DNA of 64,000 bases from positions 124,001-188,000 of the forward strand of contig NZ_JARZHG010000018.1 in NCBI RefSeq assembly GCF_029946505.1. Direction: 5' to 3'. The first letter of the stretch is position 1. Every line of letters begins with the position of its first letter. This document shows positions 31,173 through 39,151 of this stretch, one piece after another. Below the pieces are notes generated by a model. The model was not told the origin of the DNA. It saw nothing but the letters and a program-made list of their open reading frames with translations, and made no database searches. Source of the stretch: Polyangium sp. y55x31 (GTDB taxonomy: Bacteria; Myxococcota_A; Polyangia; Polyangiales; Polyangiaceae). A program made the position numbers and the translations under genes.

Positions 31173-31799
31173 ATGGTGGTGATCGCGATGGCAGAGGTGC
31201 TTCGGCCGGAACCGATGACGCTCGAGCAGTGGGCCGACATGGACGAGGACGAGCCGGGCGAGCTCGTCGACGGCACGCTGGTGGAGGAAGAGGTGCCGAC
31301 GAATCTACACGAGCTCATCGTGAGCTGGTTGCTCTACGCCCTCATGACCTGGGCGAAGGAGCGTGGCGGTCGCGTCTTCGGCTCGGAACACAAGCTCGGC
31401 GTGTCCACGCGCCGCGGTCGCAAGCCCGACGTGACGGTGTACGCGCCTCGTACGAAGATCGACTTGCAGGCCTCGCTCTCGCGGGTTGCTCCGCTCATGG
31501 TCGTGGAGGTGATCTCCCCGCGAGCGCGTGACGTGCGTCGGGATCGCGTGGAAAAGCTCGCCGACTACGCGCGCTTCGGCGTGCGCTGGTACTGGCTGCT
31601 CGACCCCGCGGTGCGGCTCCTCGAGGTGCTGGAGCTCGGCGCGGATGGGCGGTACACGATCGCGCTGCAAGCCTCCACCGAGCGTGTATCCATACCCGGG
31701 TGTGATGGGCTCGTGCTCGATCTCGCGGACCTCTGGAGAGAGGTCGACGAGGCTGCGGCCGAGTACAACGCGCCCAGCATCGAGCGTGGGGAGGGCTAG
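31173..31799 (+). CDS. Uma2 family (PD-(D/E)xK nuclease fold) protein
   Basis: A Uma2-type protein of about 208 residues: LEQWADMDEDEPGELVDGTLVEEEVP at the start, then the catalytic-type core with RRGRKPDVTVYAP and VVEVISPRARDVRRDRVEKLADYARFGVRWYWLLDP. The family is expanded in cyanobacteria and myxobacteria and is predicted to be endonuclease-like, but its role is not established. The Asp in KPDVTV and the Glu/Val in VEVISP fit the conserved active site. Several Met codons (31125, 31161, 31173, 31188) could start it; ribosome sites are weak. It sits at the left edge of the defence island and is convergent with the Uma2 remnant. Confidence 0.82.
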   Translation: MVVIAMAEVLRPEPMTLEQWADMDEDEPGELVDGTLVEEEVPTNLHELIVSWLLYALMTWAKERGGRVFGSEHKLGVSTRRGRKPDVTVYAPRTKIDLQASLSRVAPLMVVEVISPRARDVRRDRVEKLADYARFGVRWYWLLDPAVRLLEVLELGADGRYTIALQASTERVSIPGCDGLVLDLADLWREVDEAAAEYNAPSIERGEG

Positions 31800-31802
31800 G
31801 CG

Positions 31803-32228
31803 CTACGTCGACGAGCCCGCTGGCGGCGCGGGCTTGTTCCACAGCATGGAGAGATCGAGCTCGATCGCATCGAAGGGCGCGGCGCGGACCTTTTCGTCGT
31901 CGTGGTGCACGCCGCGCAGGAGCCAGCCCTCAGGGGTGAGGGCGAAGACCTCGAGCAGCCGCTCGATCCGATCCACGATCCAGAGGTGCTGCACGCCGAG
32001 GTGCAGTTCGGGCTCGTCGAGGAGCCACCAGCCGCCGGGACCGCCCTCGCCAAACCGGAACGGGGGACCGAGCTGCATCCCGAGCGACGAGTGCGCCGAC
32101 GCATGCCTCGGCGCAGCGCGCGGGAACACGTACAGCGTGCCCTGGATCAGCTCGGCGACCTCATGCGGCGGGACCGCTTCGAGGTCCGCGTGCGTCGCCG
32201 GATGCAGCTTCTCCGCCGGGTGCCCCAT
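31803..32228 (-). pseudogene. Uma2 protein with central deletion (remnant)
   Basis: The 141-residue frame starts like a full Uma2 paralogue (PAEKLHPATHADLEAVPPHEVAELIQGTLYV) and ends like one (HLWIVDRIERLLEVFAL, then FDAIELDLSMLW), but ELHLG is joined directly to VQHLWIVD. In intact family members about 50-60 residues lie between those points and hold the catalytic PDxxx and E-V-(I/L)-S-P-(S/R) motifs. The loss is in frame, so a short protein could still be made but should be inactive. This is from recalled family structure, not an alignment run here. Confidence 0.7.
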
Positions 32229-32310
32229 GCCTCGACTTTACCTCATGCCTCGGGACTGCCAGCGACCTGCATGTGTCCTCGTCATTGCCGGCAGTGGAGC
32301 CGCTCCACGG

Positions 32311-32327
32311 TGAAATAGACTGAAATC
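32311..32327 (+). promoter_or_regulatory. TGAAATA direct repeat upstream of unknown gene (copy 1)
   Basis: TGAAATA-GAC-TGAAATC: two 7-mers with 10-bp period (one helical turn), ending 92 bases before the ATG at 32420. The same arrangement stands 88 bases before the CBASS operon start. It does not resemble a standard -35/-10 box and fits a binding site for an activator that contacts one face of DNA. Confidence 0.6.
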
Positions 32328-32419
32328 GTCTCGCGGTTCGTCCTGTCGTACCTTCCGGGGCGCGGGCGATATTCGGTCGCCCACACAGCATTCCCCATCC
32401 CTGCAAAGGACGATCGAGC

Positions 32420-33055
32420 ATGCCCGACCTTCCCCGTAGCGGCCACGCGCCCCGCGGCGAAACCAAGATACGGGAGCAGTTCCCGGTCGACGTCAAAATC
32501 GTACGGGGCGTTCGCTTCGAAACGAACGACGGCCGCGGCGACCTCCTGCGAATCGTCGTGATGAACGACCGCACGGTCGCGCAATACGCCCCCTATCGCG
32601 AATACCATGGCGGCAATGCCGCGATTTTCGTGGACGACGTCTCGTCGTTCACCCTGCGCTCGAGTCCCATCGAGGAGACCCAGCAGGCCGTCGAAGGGGT
32701 GCTCGGGGCGATGTCGGCGCCGCTGGAGATACCCCAGGTCGTGAGCTTCTGCCGCGGCATTCACACCCCCTCCGGCGCCCGCTGCCGCCTCTACAAGGCC
32801 GTCGACCCCGACGACGACACGAAGATGATGGGCGTCCTCATCGAGCAGGATGCGCGAGGCAGGCTGGAGCAGGTCACGTGGTACAAGACGTGGAGCGCTG
32901 GCGCAGCCTTCGCTGCGATCCCCGATGCGCTGGAGTTCGTGCTCGTGAAAGACGAGAGCGGCGCGCCGAGCCTCCATCCGAACGACATCGGCGGTTGGGC
33001 CTGGCATTACTCCACGAGCTTCGATATCGGCCCCTCGCTGGGCGTCAACCGATGA
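32420..33055 (+). CDS. Unknown protein in defence island, shares upstream motif with CBASS operon
   Basis: A 211-residue soluble protein with no signal peptide, and no family recognised. It is alpha/beta with a conserved-looking core (FPVDVKIVRGVRFETNDGRGDLLRIVV, then GVLIEQDARGRLEQVTWYKTW) and one Cys near 113 (FCRGIH). The ATG start has a weak ribosome site. It is convergent with the kinase, overlapping it by 11 bases. Because the shared repeat lies upstream of it, it may be co-regulated with the CBASS operon; this is inference. Confidence 0.6.
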   Translation: MPDLPRSGHAPRGETKIREQFPVDVKIVRGVRFETNDGRGDLLRIVVMNDRTVAQYAPYREYHGGNAAIFVDDVSSFTLRSSPIEETQQAVEGVLGAMSAPLEIPQVVSFCRGIHTPSGARCRLYKAVDPDDDTKMMGVLIEQDARGRLEQVTWYKTWSAGAAFAAIPDALEFVLVKDESGAPSLHPNDIGGWAWHYSTSFDIGPSLGVNR

Positions 33056-35654
33056 CGCTCCTCGCGAGGCGAAAACCGAGCACGCCGTGTCGCCTCGTCG
33101 GACGCTCGGCATAACGCACCGACAGTCGCATCATGTCTCCCGACGAGATCCAAGCCCCACCCCTCACCGCGCGGTCGATATCGTCCTCCTCCCTCGCGGG
33201 CTCGATCTGCAAGACGTCCCCCTCGACATGCGGGCCGTCGAGGCTCCAGGGCTCGATGCACCAGTCGCGGACATTGCCTGCGGTGCCCCGAACCCCGTAG
33301 GGGCTCACGTCCGTCGGATAGCTGTGCACCGGCATGACGTGCTTTCGCTCGGCGTGGCTGCCCGATACGCACGCCCACGTCGGCTCGATCTGGTCGCCCC
33401 ACGGCATGAATCGACCGTCCACGCCCCGAGCGGCCTTTTCCCATTCCAGCTCGCTCGGGAGCCGCCAGCCGAGCCCCGTCCGGCGCGCGTGGTGCGCGGC
33501 GTACGCGTTCGCCGAATACCAGTCGACGCATACGACCGGCCGCGCAGACTCGGCCTCGGGGTTCTCGAGCACGTAGCGCCCGGTGCGCGGGTCGCGCGCG
33601 TACGCGAGCTGCGCGTCGCCGTTGAACGCTGCGCCCGGCGACCTTCGCGGACAATGCCGCTCCGCCAGATCCACGAGCCCTTCCTCGACCAAATCATTCA
33701 AGAACGCGACGTACTCGCCATTCGTGACCGGATGCCTCCGGATAACGAAGCCGTCTGCCCACACCCGCCGCCGGGACATGCTCTCTCCCGCGCGAGGGTC
33801 CCCGCCGACGACGAACCACCCCGGCGGTACGTACACGTCCTCGGGCCCGAGCTCCTCTTCCCGCAAAAGGCGGATCGGATGCGCCTCGGTGCCTCCCGGA
33901 CGAACACCGTCCCAATGCTCGCCGCGGCCGATAGCCACGGGATACGCGACGTCGCGATGACCAGGGGCCGAGAGTCGCACGAGATAACTGCCGCACGGCA
34001 GGCGCAGATCGCGGAGAGGCGTGTTCGCGGTGAAGGCTTTCTCCTCGCTCGCGACGAGGTAGCGGCTCACGGGCTCGTACGGCTTGACGATGGCCCGCAC
34101 GAGCGGAGGGTCGGTGACCAGCGTGAGCCGCCCGTCGCCCTGAAGCAGCGCCTCGTATCGCGCGCGTTCGTCGGACGGCAGTTTGGCCGCATGGTCTTCG
34201 AGCAGCGCGGCAAAACTCGTCGCGGCCGGGCGATCATGATCGGCCTCGGCTCGCCGCAGGTTGTCCGCGTAATGCGCGGCGAGCGCAGCGTGCGCTTCTT
34301 CGAGGTCCGGCGCTTCGTTGAGGGCCGACCGGAGCTTCTGCGTCCAGTTGATCTCCTCGCGCAGGACGTCCTGCTCGATGGCGGCCGCTTCGTCTTCGAG
34401 CTGCCAGCCTGCAGCTTTCTCCTGGACACGGTCGAACGGCCGCAGGCGGTCAAGGATCTCCCGGGCTCGGGCCCGGAGCCGGCTCGCGTCCTCGCGCATG
34501 TGCTCGATCCTCGCTCGGTGCGCGTGGTGAGCATCTGCCACGATACGGTGGGCGCGCGCCTGCCGGTCGGCGCCGTCGAGCCAATCACGCACCGCGGTCA
34601 TGAGCGCGCCGGCGTCGGAGAAACGGTTCGAAGGCACGCGCTCCATCGCCTTGCGGCACAACGGATAAAGCTCCTTCGGGGCCTCCGGGACAGCGACGTC
34701 CTCGATGGGAGAGGGCGGTCCGTTGCATACACGCTCGACGATCGTCTCCGGCATCTCGGGCGTTTCTGGCCGAGACGCGTACGGCGGGCGGCCGCTCAGG
34801 ATCTCGTAAAGCACGGCGCCGAGAGCATACACGTCACTCGCCGCCCCCATGGCCGCGATCTCGCCGCGCGCTTGTTCCGGCGGCATGTAAAAAGGGGTCC
34901 CGGCGACCCGCGTGCGCACGCTCCCCTCCGAGGGATCGGACCTTCGAACTCCCGGCACGCCATGCGCCCCGGGCGGCTCGACGCGGGAGAGAACCCGCGC
35001 GAGGCCCCAATCCATGACGTGAACCTCTCCGAGGTCGCCGACCATGAGGTTCTGCGGGCTGATGTCCCGGTGAATGATGCGTGTCGCGTGCGCATAGGCC
35101 ACAGGCTCGCAGAGCCGGCGAAAATCGTCGAGCAGGCGGCGCAATGCCTGGAGGAACTCGACGCCTCGCAGCCGGTGGAGCCTCGCGATGCGATGGCCGA
35201 TCGTCTCGCCGCGGACCCGCTTCATCGTGAACCAGATCCGACCGTCGGACAGCTCGCCCCAATCGTAAATCGGGACGACCCCGGGATGCTGGAGCTCCGC
35301 CGTGATCCGCACTTCTCGTCGAAAGCGCTCGCAATCCTCCGGCAAGCTTCGCGACGGCGACTGCACCTTGAGCGCGACGCGCCGGCCGACGTGACGATCC
35401 CAAACCTCGCGAACCTCGCTGAAACCGCCCTGGCCAATCGGACCGATGTCCTCGTATCGCTCCCTGTAATCCTTTCGCGCGAGCGGCGCCGGGACAACGT
35501 GTTCGGATCCACGAACCTCGACGCGGTGTGTGGGCACGCGGGGGAGCGCGCCGTCGTAGATCCGTTCGAGCTCGCGGAGCGCGTCCTCCCCGATTCCGTA
35601 CTTGTCCGCGATGAAACGAAGCTCTTCGCGCATGACCACGTCCGAGGTTGACAC
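33045..35654 (-). CDS. Hanks-type Ser/Thr protein kinase fused to formylglycine-enzyme-like domain
   Basis: This 869-residue protein has a kinase domain at about 67-340: G-loop GPIGQGGFSEV, catalytic Lys96, HRDISPQN (Asp197) and DWG (Asp215, in place of DFG, a known variant). The kinase looks active. A coiled-coil, Arg-rich stretch (about 350-480) and a FGE-sulfatase domain (about 620-867, VWADGFVIRRHPVTNGEYVAFLND, WRLPSELEWEKAARG, GTAGNVRDW, GVLGFRLAR) follow. No transmembrane helix. The start GTG 35654 lies 17 bases from the divergent FHA regulator start. Kinase plus phosphothreonine-binding FHA suggests a phospho-signal that acts on the regulator. Confidence 0.92.
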   Translation of the reverse strand: MSTSDVVMREELRFIADKYGIGEDALRELERIYDGALPRVPTHRVEVRGSEHVVPAPLARKDYRERYEDIGPIGQGGFSEVREVWDRHVGRRVALKVQSPSRSLPEDCERFRREVRITAELQHPGVVPIYDWGELSDGRIWFTMKRVRGETIGHRIARLHRLRGVEFLQALRRLLDDFRRLCEPVAYAHATRIIHRDISPQNLMVGDLGEVHVMDWGLARVLSRVEPPGAHGVPGVRRSDPSEGSVRTRVAGTPFYMPPEQARGEIAAMGAASDVYALGAVLYEILSGRPPYASRPETPEMPETIVERVCNGPPSPIEDVAVPEAPKELYPLCRKAMERVPSNRFSDAGALMTAVRDWLDGADRQARAHRIVADAHHAHRARIEHMREDASRLRARAREILDRLRPFDRVQEKAAGWQLEDEAAAIEQDVLREEINWTQKLRSALNEAPDLEEAHAALAAHYADNLRRAEADHDRPAATSFAALLEDHAAKLPSDERARYEALLQGDGRLTLVTDPPLVRAIVKPYEPVSRYLVASEEKAFTANTPLRDLRLPCGSYLVRLSAPGHRDVAYPVAIGRGEHWDGVRPGGTEAHPIRLLREEELGPEDVYVPPGWFVVGGDPRAGESMSRRRVWADGFVIRRHPVTNGEYVAFLNDLVEEGLVDLAERHCPRRSPGAAFNGDAQLAYARDPRTGRYVLENPEAESARPVVCVDWYSANAYAAHHARRTGLGWRLPSELEWEKAARGVDGRFMPWGDQIEPTWACVSGSHAERKHVMPVHSYPTDVSPYGVRGTAGNVRDWCIEPWSLDGPHVEGDVLQIEPAREEDDIDRAVRGGAWISSGDMMRLSVRYAERPTRRHGVLGFRLARSVIG

Positions 35655-35671
35655 GGTAACGAAAGAACGGC

Positions 35672-36610
35672 ATGGCTTCCAGCCGTCAGATGGGGGTCCT
35701 CAAGCACGTATCCTCCGGAAGAACCGTGATCCTGGCCGCCGACTCGATCGTGGGCCGCGGGCCGCGCTGCACCGTGCAGCTCGCCGATCCCGCTGCGTCG
35801 CATAACCACGCGTCCATTTCGTGGAACGGGAGCCGCTGGGAAGCGCGTGATCTTGCCAGCACGAACGGCACGTCCGTCGACGGAGAGGCGCTTCGTCTCA
35901 AGGAGCGGGAAATCCTCTCCCGGGGGAACGTTCTTCGATTCGGCGCCGACGCCGAAACATGGGAGCTCGTCGACGATCGCGGGCCCGTGGTCCTCGCGCG
36001 CTCGACGAGCACGGGCGAGGTCCGGGCGGCGGAGGACGGGCAGCTCGTGCTCCCGGACGCGGCGAACGTCTTTCTCTCGATCGTCGAGGATTCGGAGGGG
36101 CATTGGGTCGTCGAGACCCTCGAAGGAGCGCGGCGCCCGGCGAGGGACGGCGAGCAGATCACCGTCGCCGGGGAGACGTGGGAGCTCTCGGTCCCGCCGA
36201 CGTCCCCGGTCGCCGGGACCTACAAGGCGCGCACGTCGCTCACGCTGAAGACGCTGTCGCTCCGGTTCCACGTGAGCCGAAATCAGGAGCACGTGTCCGT
36301 CGATATCGTCCATGGCGAGGACGTCGTGCCGCTGGGAGAGCGGACGGTGTTCGACGCGCTCCTGCAGCTTGCGCGCGAGCGCCTGAAGGATGCCGAGGCA
36401 GGGACGCTGCCGGAGGAGGAGCAAGGCTGGTACGACCTCGAGGCCTTGACGCGGGACCTCCACGTCGACGAGAAGGTCCTCAACACGACCATCTGCCGCG
36501 TGCGCAAGGCGTTCGGCAAGGCCGGCGTGGAGCGGCCGGCGGGTATCGTGGAGCGCAGGCGGCGGGAGCTCCGCATCGGCACCTCGCGTGTCGAGGTCCT
36601 CGAGTCGTAG
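35672..36610 (+). CDS. FHA-domain transcriptional regulator with C-terminal winged helix
   Basis: This 312-residue protein has an FHA domain at about 20-95 with the conserved Gly28-Arg29, Ser43/His46 and Asn65-Gly66 of phosphothreonine binding. A second Ig/FHA-like beta region (about 100-185) follows, and a C-terminal part (about 215-312) whose WYDLEALTRDLHVDEKVLNTTICRVRKAFG and IVERRRRELRIG match the OmpR/SARP-type winged helix. So it likely binds DNA under control of a phosphoprotein. It is divergent from the kinase and sits just before the CBASS operon, whose promoter region starts after its stop. Confidence 0.88.
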   Translation: MASSRQMGVLKHVSSGRTVILAADSIVGRGPRCTVQLADPAASHNHASISWNGSRWEARDLASTNGTSVDGEALRLKEREILSRGNVLRFGADAETWELVDDRGPVVLARSTSTGEVRAAEDGQLVLPDAANVFLSIVEDSEGHWVVETLEGARRPARDGEQITVAGETWELSVPPTSPVAGTYKARTSLTLKTLSLRFHVSRNQEHVSVDIVHGEDVVPLGERTVFDALLQLARERLKDAEAGTLPEEEQGWYDLEALTRDLHVDEKVLNTTICRVRKAFGKAGVERPAGIVERRRRELRIGTSRVEVLES

Positions 36611-36621
36611 GCAGCCCGCGT

Positions 36622-36638
36622 TGAAATAGGGTGAAATA
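36622..36638 (+). promoter_or_regulatory. TGAAATA direct repeat upstream of CBASS operon (copy 2)
   Basis: TGAAATA-GGG-TGAAATA, identical spacing to the copy at 32311, ending 88 bases before ATG 36727. No other close pair was seen in the island. It is a candidate site for the neighbouring FHA-winged-helix regulator. Confidence 0.6.
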
Positions 36639-36726
36639 CCCTCCGTCCTTGCGGACGGGTGCGTCTCTCTTATTCTCGCCTCACCGACACGTCGTGATTC
36701 GACGATGTCGCGGCCTGGAGGGACCG

Positions 36727-37758
36727 ATGGGTAAGCTCAGCACCAAGAGCGCGTCGCATCGCGCGCTCACGCATTTCGTGGATTGGATCAAGCCGGAGGA
36801 GGCGACCGAAGAGACGATCCGGACGCAGGCGGACGACATTCGAAAGCGTATCAAGGCAAAGGCAGTCGAAGACGGCCTCGTCGTGCGCTCCACGCCGTGG
36901 TCCGGCTCTTTCGCCAAGAAAACCGGCCTCCGGCGCCATATGCGCGGCAACCACGAGGTCGAGGGGCAGGACGTCGACTTGCCGTTCGTCGTCTCCCCGC
37001 AAACCAAGGAGGGGGAGGACATTCATACCCTTCTCGACAAGTTCGAGCGGTACGCGAAAGCCATTTACCCGAACACGCGGCGGAGCACGACGAAGAGCTC
37101 GATTTGCCTCGATTTCAAAAGCAATAACCTGTCGTACGACATCGTTCCCATGCTCGCCGTCGTGGGGGACGACGAGGCGCAGGTGCTCCTGCGGGGCGAC
37201 GGAGAGCGCAGACTCACGTCCGTTCAGAAGCACATCGTATTCGTCAAGACGCGCACTGCGAAGAGCGACCTCCTCGACGGCCGCGTCAAGTTCAACGAAG
37301 GCGTGCGCCTCGTCAAATGGTGGCGCGAGCTCCGCCAGTCGCAGAGCGACGTCCTCGACGATGTGCCGACGATGCTCATCGATTTGCTGTGCGCCAAGGC
37401 CTTCGACGAGCACAGCGTCGACGAGACGTACACGGAGACGTTGAGCCGCTGGTTCGGGCGGATTGCGCACATCGTTCGCCAGCGGAAGCGGGTGGACTTC
37501 GGAGACTTCAAGAACCCGGCGAGCACTCCGAGCAGCGGCCTCTGGACCGTGCTCGACTCGGTGAACCCAGAGAACAACGTCGTCCCGACCTCCTGGACGA
37601 ACATCAAGCTGCAGGAGTTGGCTAGGTGGTTCGAGGAGGCGCGCGATGGCATGACGCGCGTCATCGCGGCGGACATTGCGGGCGACGAGGCGGCGGTCCG
37701 CGAAGAACTCGTCGCGCTGTTCGGCAATGCCATCAAGGATCACGGGGAGGCGCCGTGA
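36727..37758 (+). CDS. CBASS CD-NTase (cyclic oligonucleotide synthase)
   Basis: This 343-residue protein has the nucleotidyltransferase core: Gly60-Ser61 of the GS motif, the metal-binding Asp82-x-Asp84 (EGQDVDLPFVV) and third acidic residue Asp138 (LSYDIVP), then an OAS-like helical C-terminal domain. CD-NTases make cyclic di- or oligonucleotides on phage sensing; product type cannot be read here. ATG 36727 follows GGAGGG; an upstream frame is open but unstructured. It heads an operon with HORMA, TRIP13-like ATPase, SAVED and protease genes. The HORMA/TRIP13 pair marks type III CBASS, in which HORMA activates the synthase. Confidence 0.93.
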   Translation: MGKLSTKSASHRALTHFVDWIKPEEATEETIRTQADDIRKRIKAKAVEDGLVVRSTPWSGSFAKKTGLRRHMRGNHEVEGQDVDLPFVVSPQTKEGEDIHTLLDKFERYAKAIYPNTRRSTTKSSICLDFKSNNLSYDIVPMLAVVGDDEAQVLLRGDGERRLTSVQKHIVFVKTRTAKSDLLDGRVKFNEGVRLVKWWRELRQSQSDVLDDVPTMLIDLLCAKAFDEHSVDETYTETLSRWFGRIAHIVRQRKRVDFGDFKNPASTPSSGLWTVLDSVNPENNVVPTSWTNIKLQELARWFEEARDGMTRVIAADIAGDEAAVREELVALFGNAIKDHGEAP

Positions 37759-37760
37759 CG

Positions 37761-38246
37761 ATGAGCCACACGGCCTCACAAGCGAGCACGTTCACCGAGG
37801 CGCGGGCTCGCGCCGTCATGCACCACGTCCTCGCGGATTTCATGCTCGCGGCGGACGCAGGTCTCATCAAACGCGAAACAATCCAGAAATGGTTCGACGA
37901 GCTCAGTTACGCCGTGGCTCACAACGTGGTCAGCAGTTTCCAGCTCCAGCTCAAGACCCCTGACGGAAAACGCCTCGCGTTGAACTACGAGGTTCGAGAC
38001 GACGGGACGGTGCAGGAGGGCTCCAAGGGCGGCGGGTTCGATCCCTACGGTTTTCCGCGAACGACGGGCGTCACGATATACGTCACCTACCGAAAGGGCG
38101 CGCCAAACCTCGAAAAGGTAGGGGCCTGGCTGAGAGAGCACGGGTGGGGCCCGGGCGGCAGCCTGGTCGACGGGAACACGAGCCGGGATCGGGCCTTCTC
38201 CAAGGACGGCTTCGGCGTGATGCGCAGCAAGGTAGGAGATTGGTGA
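37761..38246 (+). CDS. CBASS HORMA-domain protein (Cap7-type)
   Basis: This 161-residue protein matches the bacterial HORMA-1 family: N-terminal TFTEARARAVMHHVLADFMLAADAGLI helix and the KWFDELSYAVAHNVVSSFQLQLKTPDG hairpin. A C-terminal segment (GVTIYVTYRKG and beyond) that could form the closing safety belt follows. In type III CBASS the HORMA protein senses a phage peptide and activates the CD-NTase. ATG 37761 begins two bases after the CD-NTase stop; its stop overlaps the next ATG. Family assignment is from motif memory and context. Confidence 0.85.
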   Translation: MSHTASQASTFTEARARAVMHHVLADFMLAADAGLIKRETIQKWFDELSYAVAHNVVSSFQLQLKTPDGKRLALNYEVRDDGTVQEGSKGGGFDPYGFPRTTGVTIYVTYRKGAPNLEKVGAWLREHGWGPGGSLVDGNTSRDRAFSKDGFGVMRSKVGDW

Positions 38247-39151
38247 TGACGAACCTTCGATTGCATGAGGTTTCCCACCCGTCCAAGGACACCGCCGCCC
38301 AGTACGAGGCGCTGACGGGCATCGACGCGCACAAGGAGCAATTGCTCGACGAGCTCTCCTTGTGGCTCGACGCGAAGCGCGTGGAGAAATGGCGGAAGAC
38401 GCACCACCCGAAGGGATTGCCCGGCGTGAGCGCGCTCGGCGGGGGCTCCCCGCTGATCCTCCTCTCCGGCGAGGTCGGCTGCGGAAAAACGGCCCTCGCC
38501 ACATCGGTCGGGACCCCACTCGCGAACATGCTGGATTGCCTGATCCTCGCGATGGAGACGCCTTCGGATATTCGCGGGCACGGGCTCGTGGGCGAACTGT
38601 CGACACGGATCACCGAGGCATTCGAGCAGGCACGCGTGCGGGCCAAGCAGATCGGATGCGGGCTCCTGATCATCGACGAGGCCGACGATCTCGCGACCGC
38701 CCGCGGCCAGATGCAGGCGCACCACGAGGACCGCGCCGGGGTGAACGTGCTCATCAAGCAGATTGACGCGATCACCCGGGAGAAAGCGCCGCTCGCGGTC
38801 CTCATGATCACGAACCGCGCGAGCGCACTGGACCCTGCGGTGACGCGGCGAGCCTCGTTGCACCTGAGGTTTGAACGGCCAAACGCCGGGCAACGTCGCG
38901 CGGTGATGGCGCAACTCCTCGCGGGGACACGGCCGACGAAGGACGAGCTCGACGCGCTCGTGGAAGCAACGGGGGCGCGTCATGGTGTGCCTTTCAGCTT
39001 TTCGGACCTCACGGTACGCCTCGGGCGATCCGCGCTGCGGCAGGCGTGGCGGGCCGATTCCCCCTTCGGAGCGGCCGTGCTCCTGGAGGCGCTCGCGCAT
39101 GTCGAACCCTCGCCACTCGTGAACCGAGAGGAGTCTCGAACCGATGCTTGA
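38246..39151 (+). CDS. cap6: TRIP13-like AAA+ ATPase (Cap6)
   Basis: This 301-residue AAA+ ATPase has a Walker A at GEVGCGKT (residues 75-82), Walker B LLIIDE (140-145) and a sensor-1 Asn190. An arginine pair at 201-202 is a candidate finger. In type III CBASS, Cap6 uses ATP to open HORMA and switch the synthase off. The start ATG overlaps the previous stop by one base, after AGGAG. Confidence 0.9.
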   Translation: MTNLRLHEVSHPSKDTAAQYEALTGIDAHKEQLLDELSLWLDAKRVEKWRKTHHPKGLPGVSALGGGSPLILLSGEVGCGKTALATSVGTPLANMLDCLILAMETPSDIRGHGLVGELSTRITEAFEQARVRAKQIGCGLLIIDEADDLATARGQMQAHHEDRAGVNVLIKQIDAITREKAPLAVLMITNRASALDPAVTRRASLHLRFERPNAGQRRAVMAQLLAGTRPTKDELDALVEATGARHGVPFSFSDLTVRLGRSALRQAWRADSPFGAAVLLEALAHVEPSPLVNREESRTDA

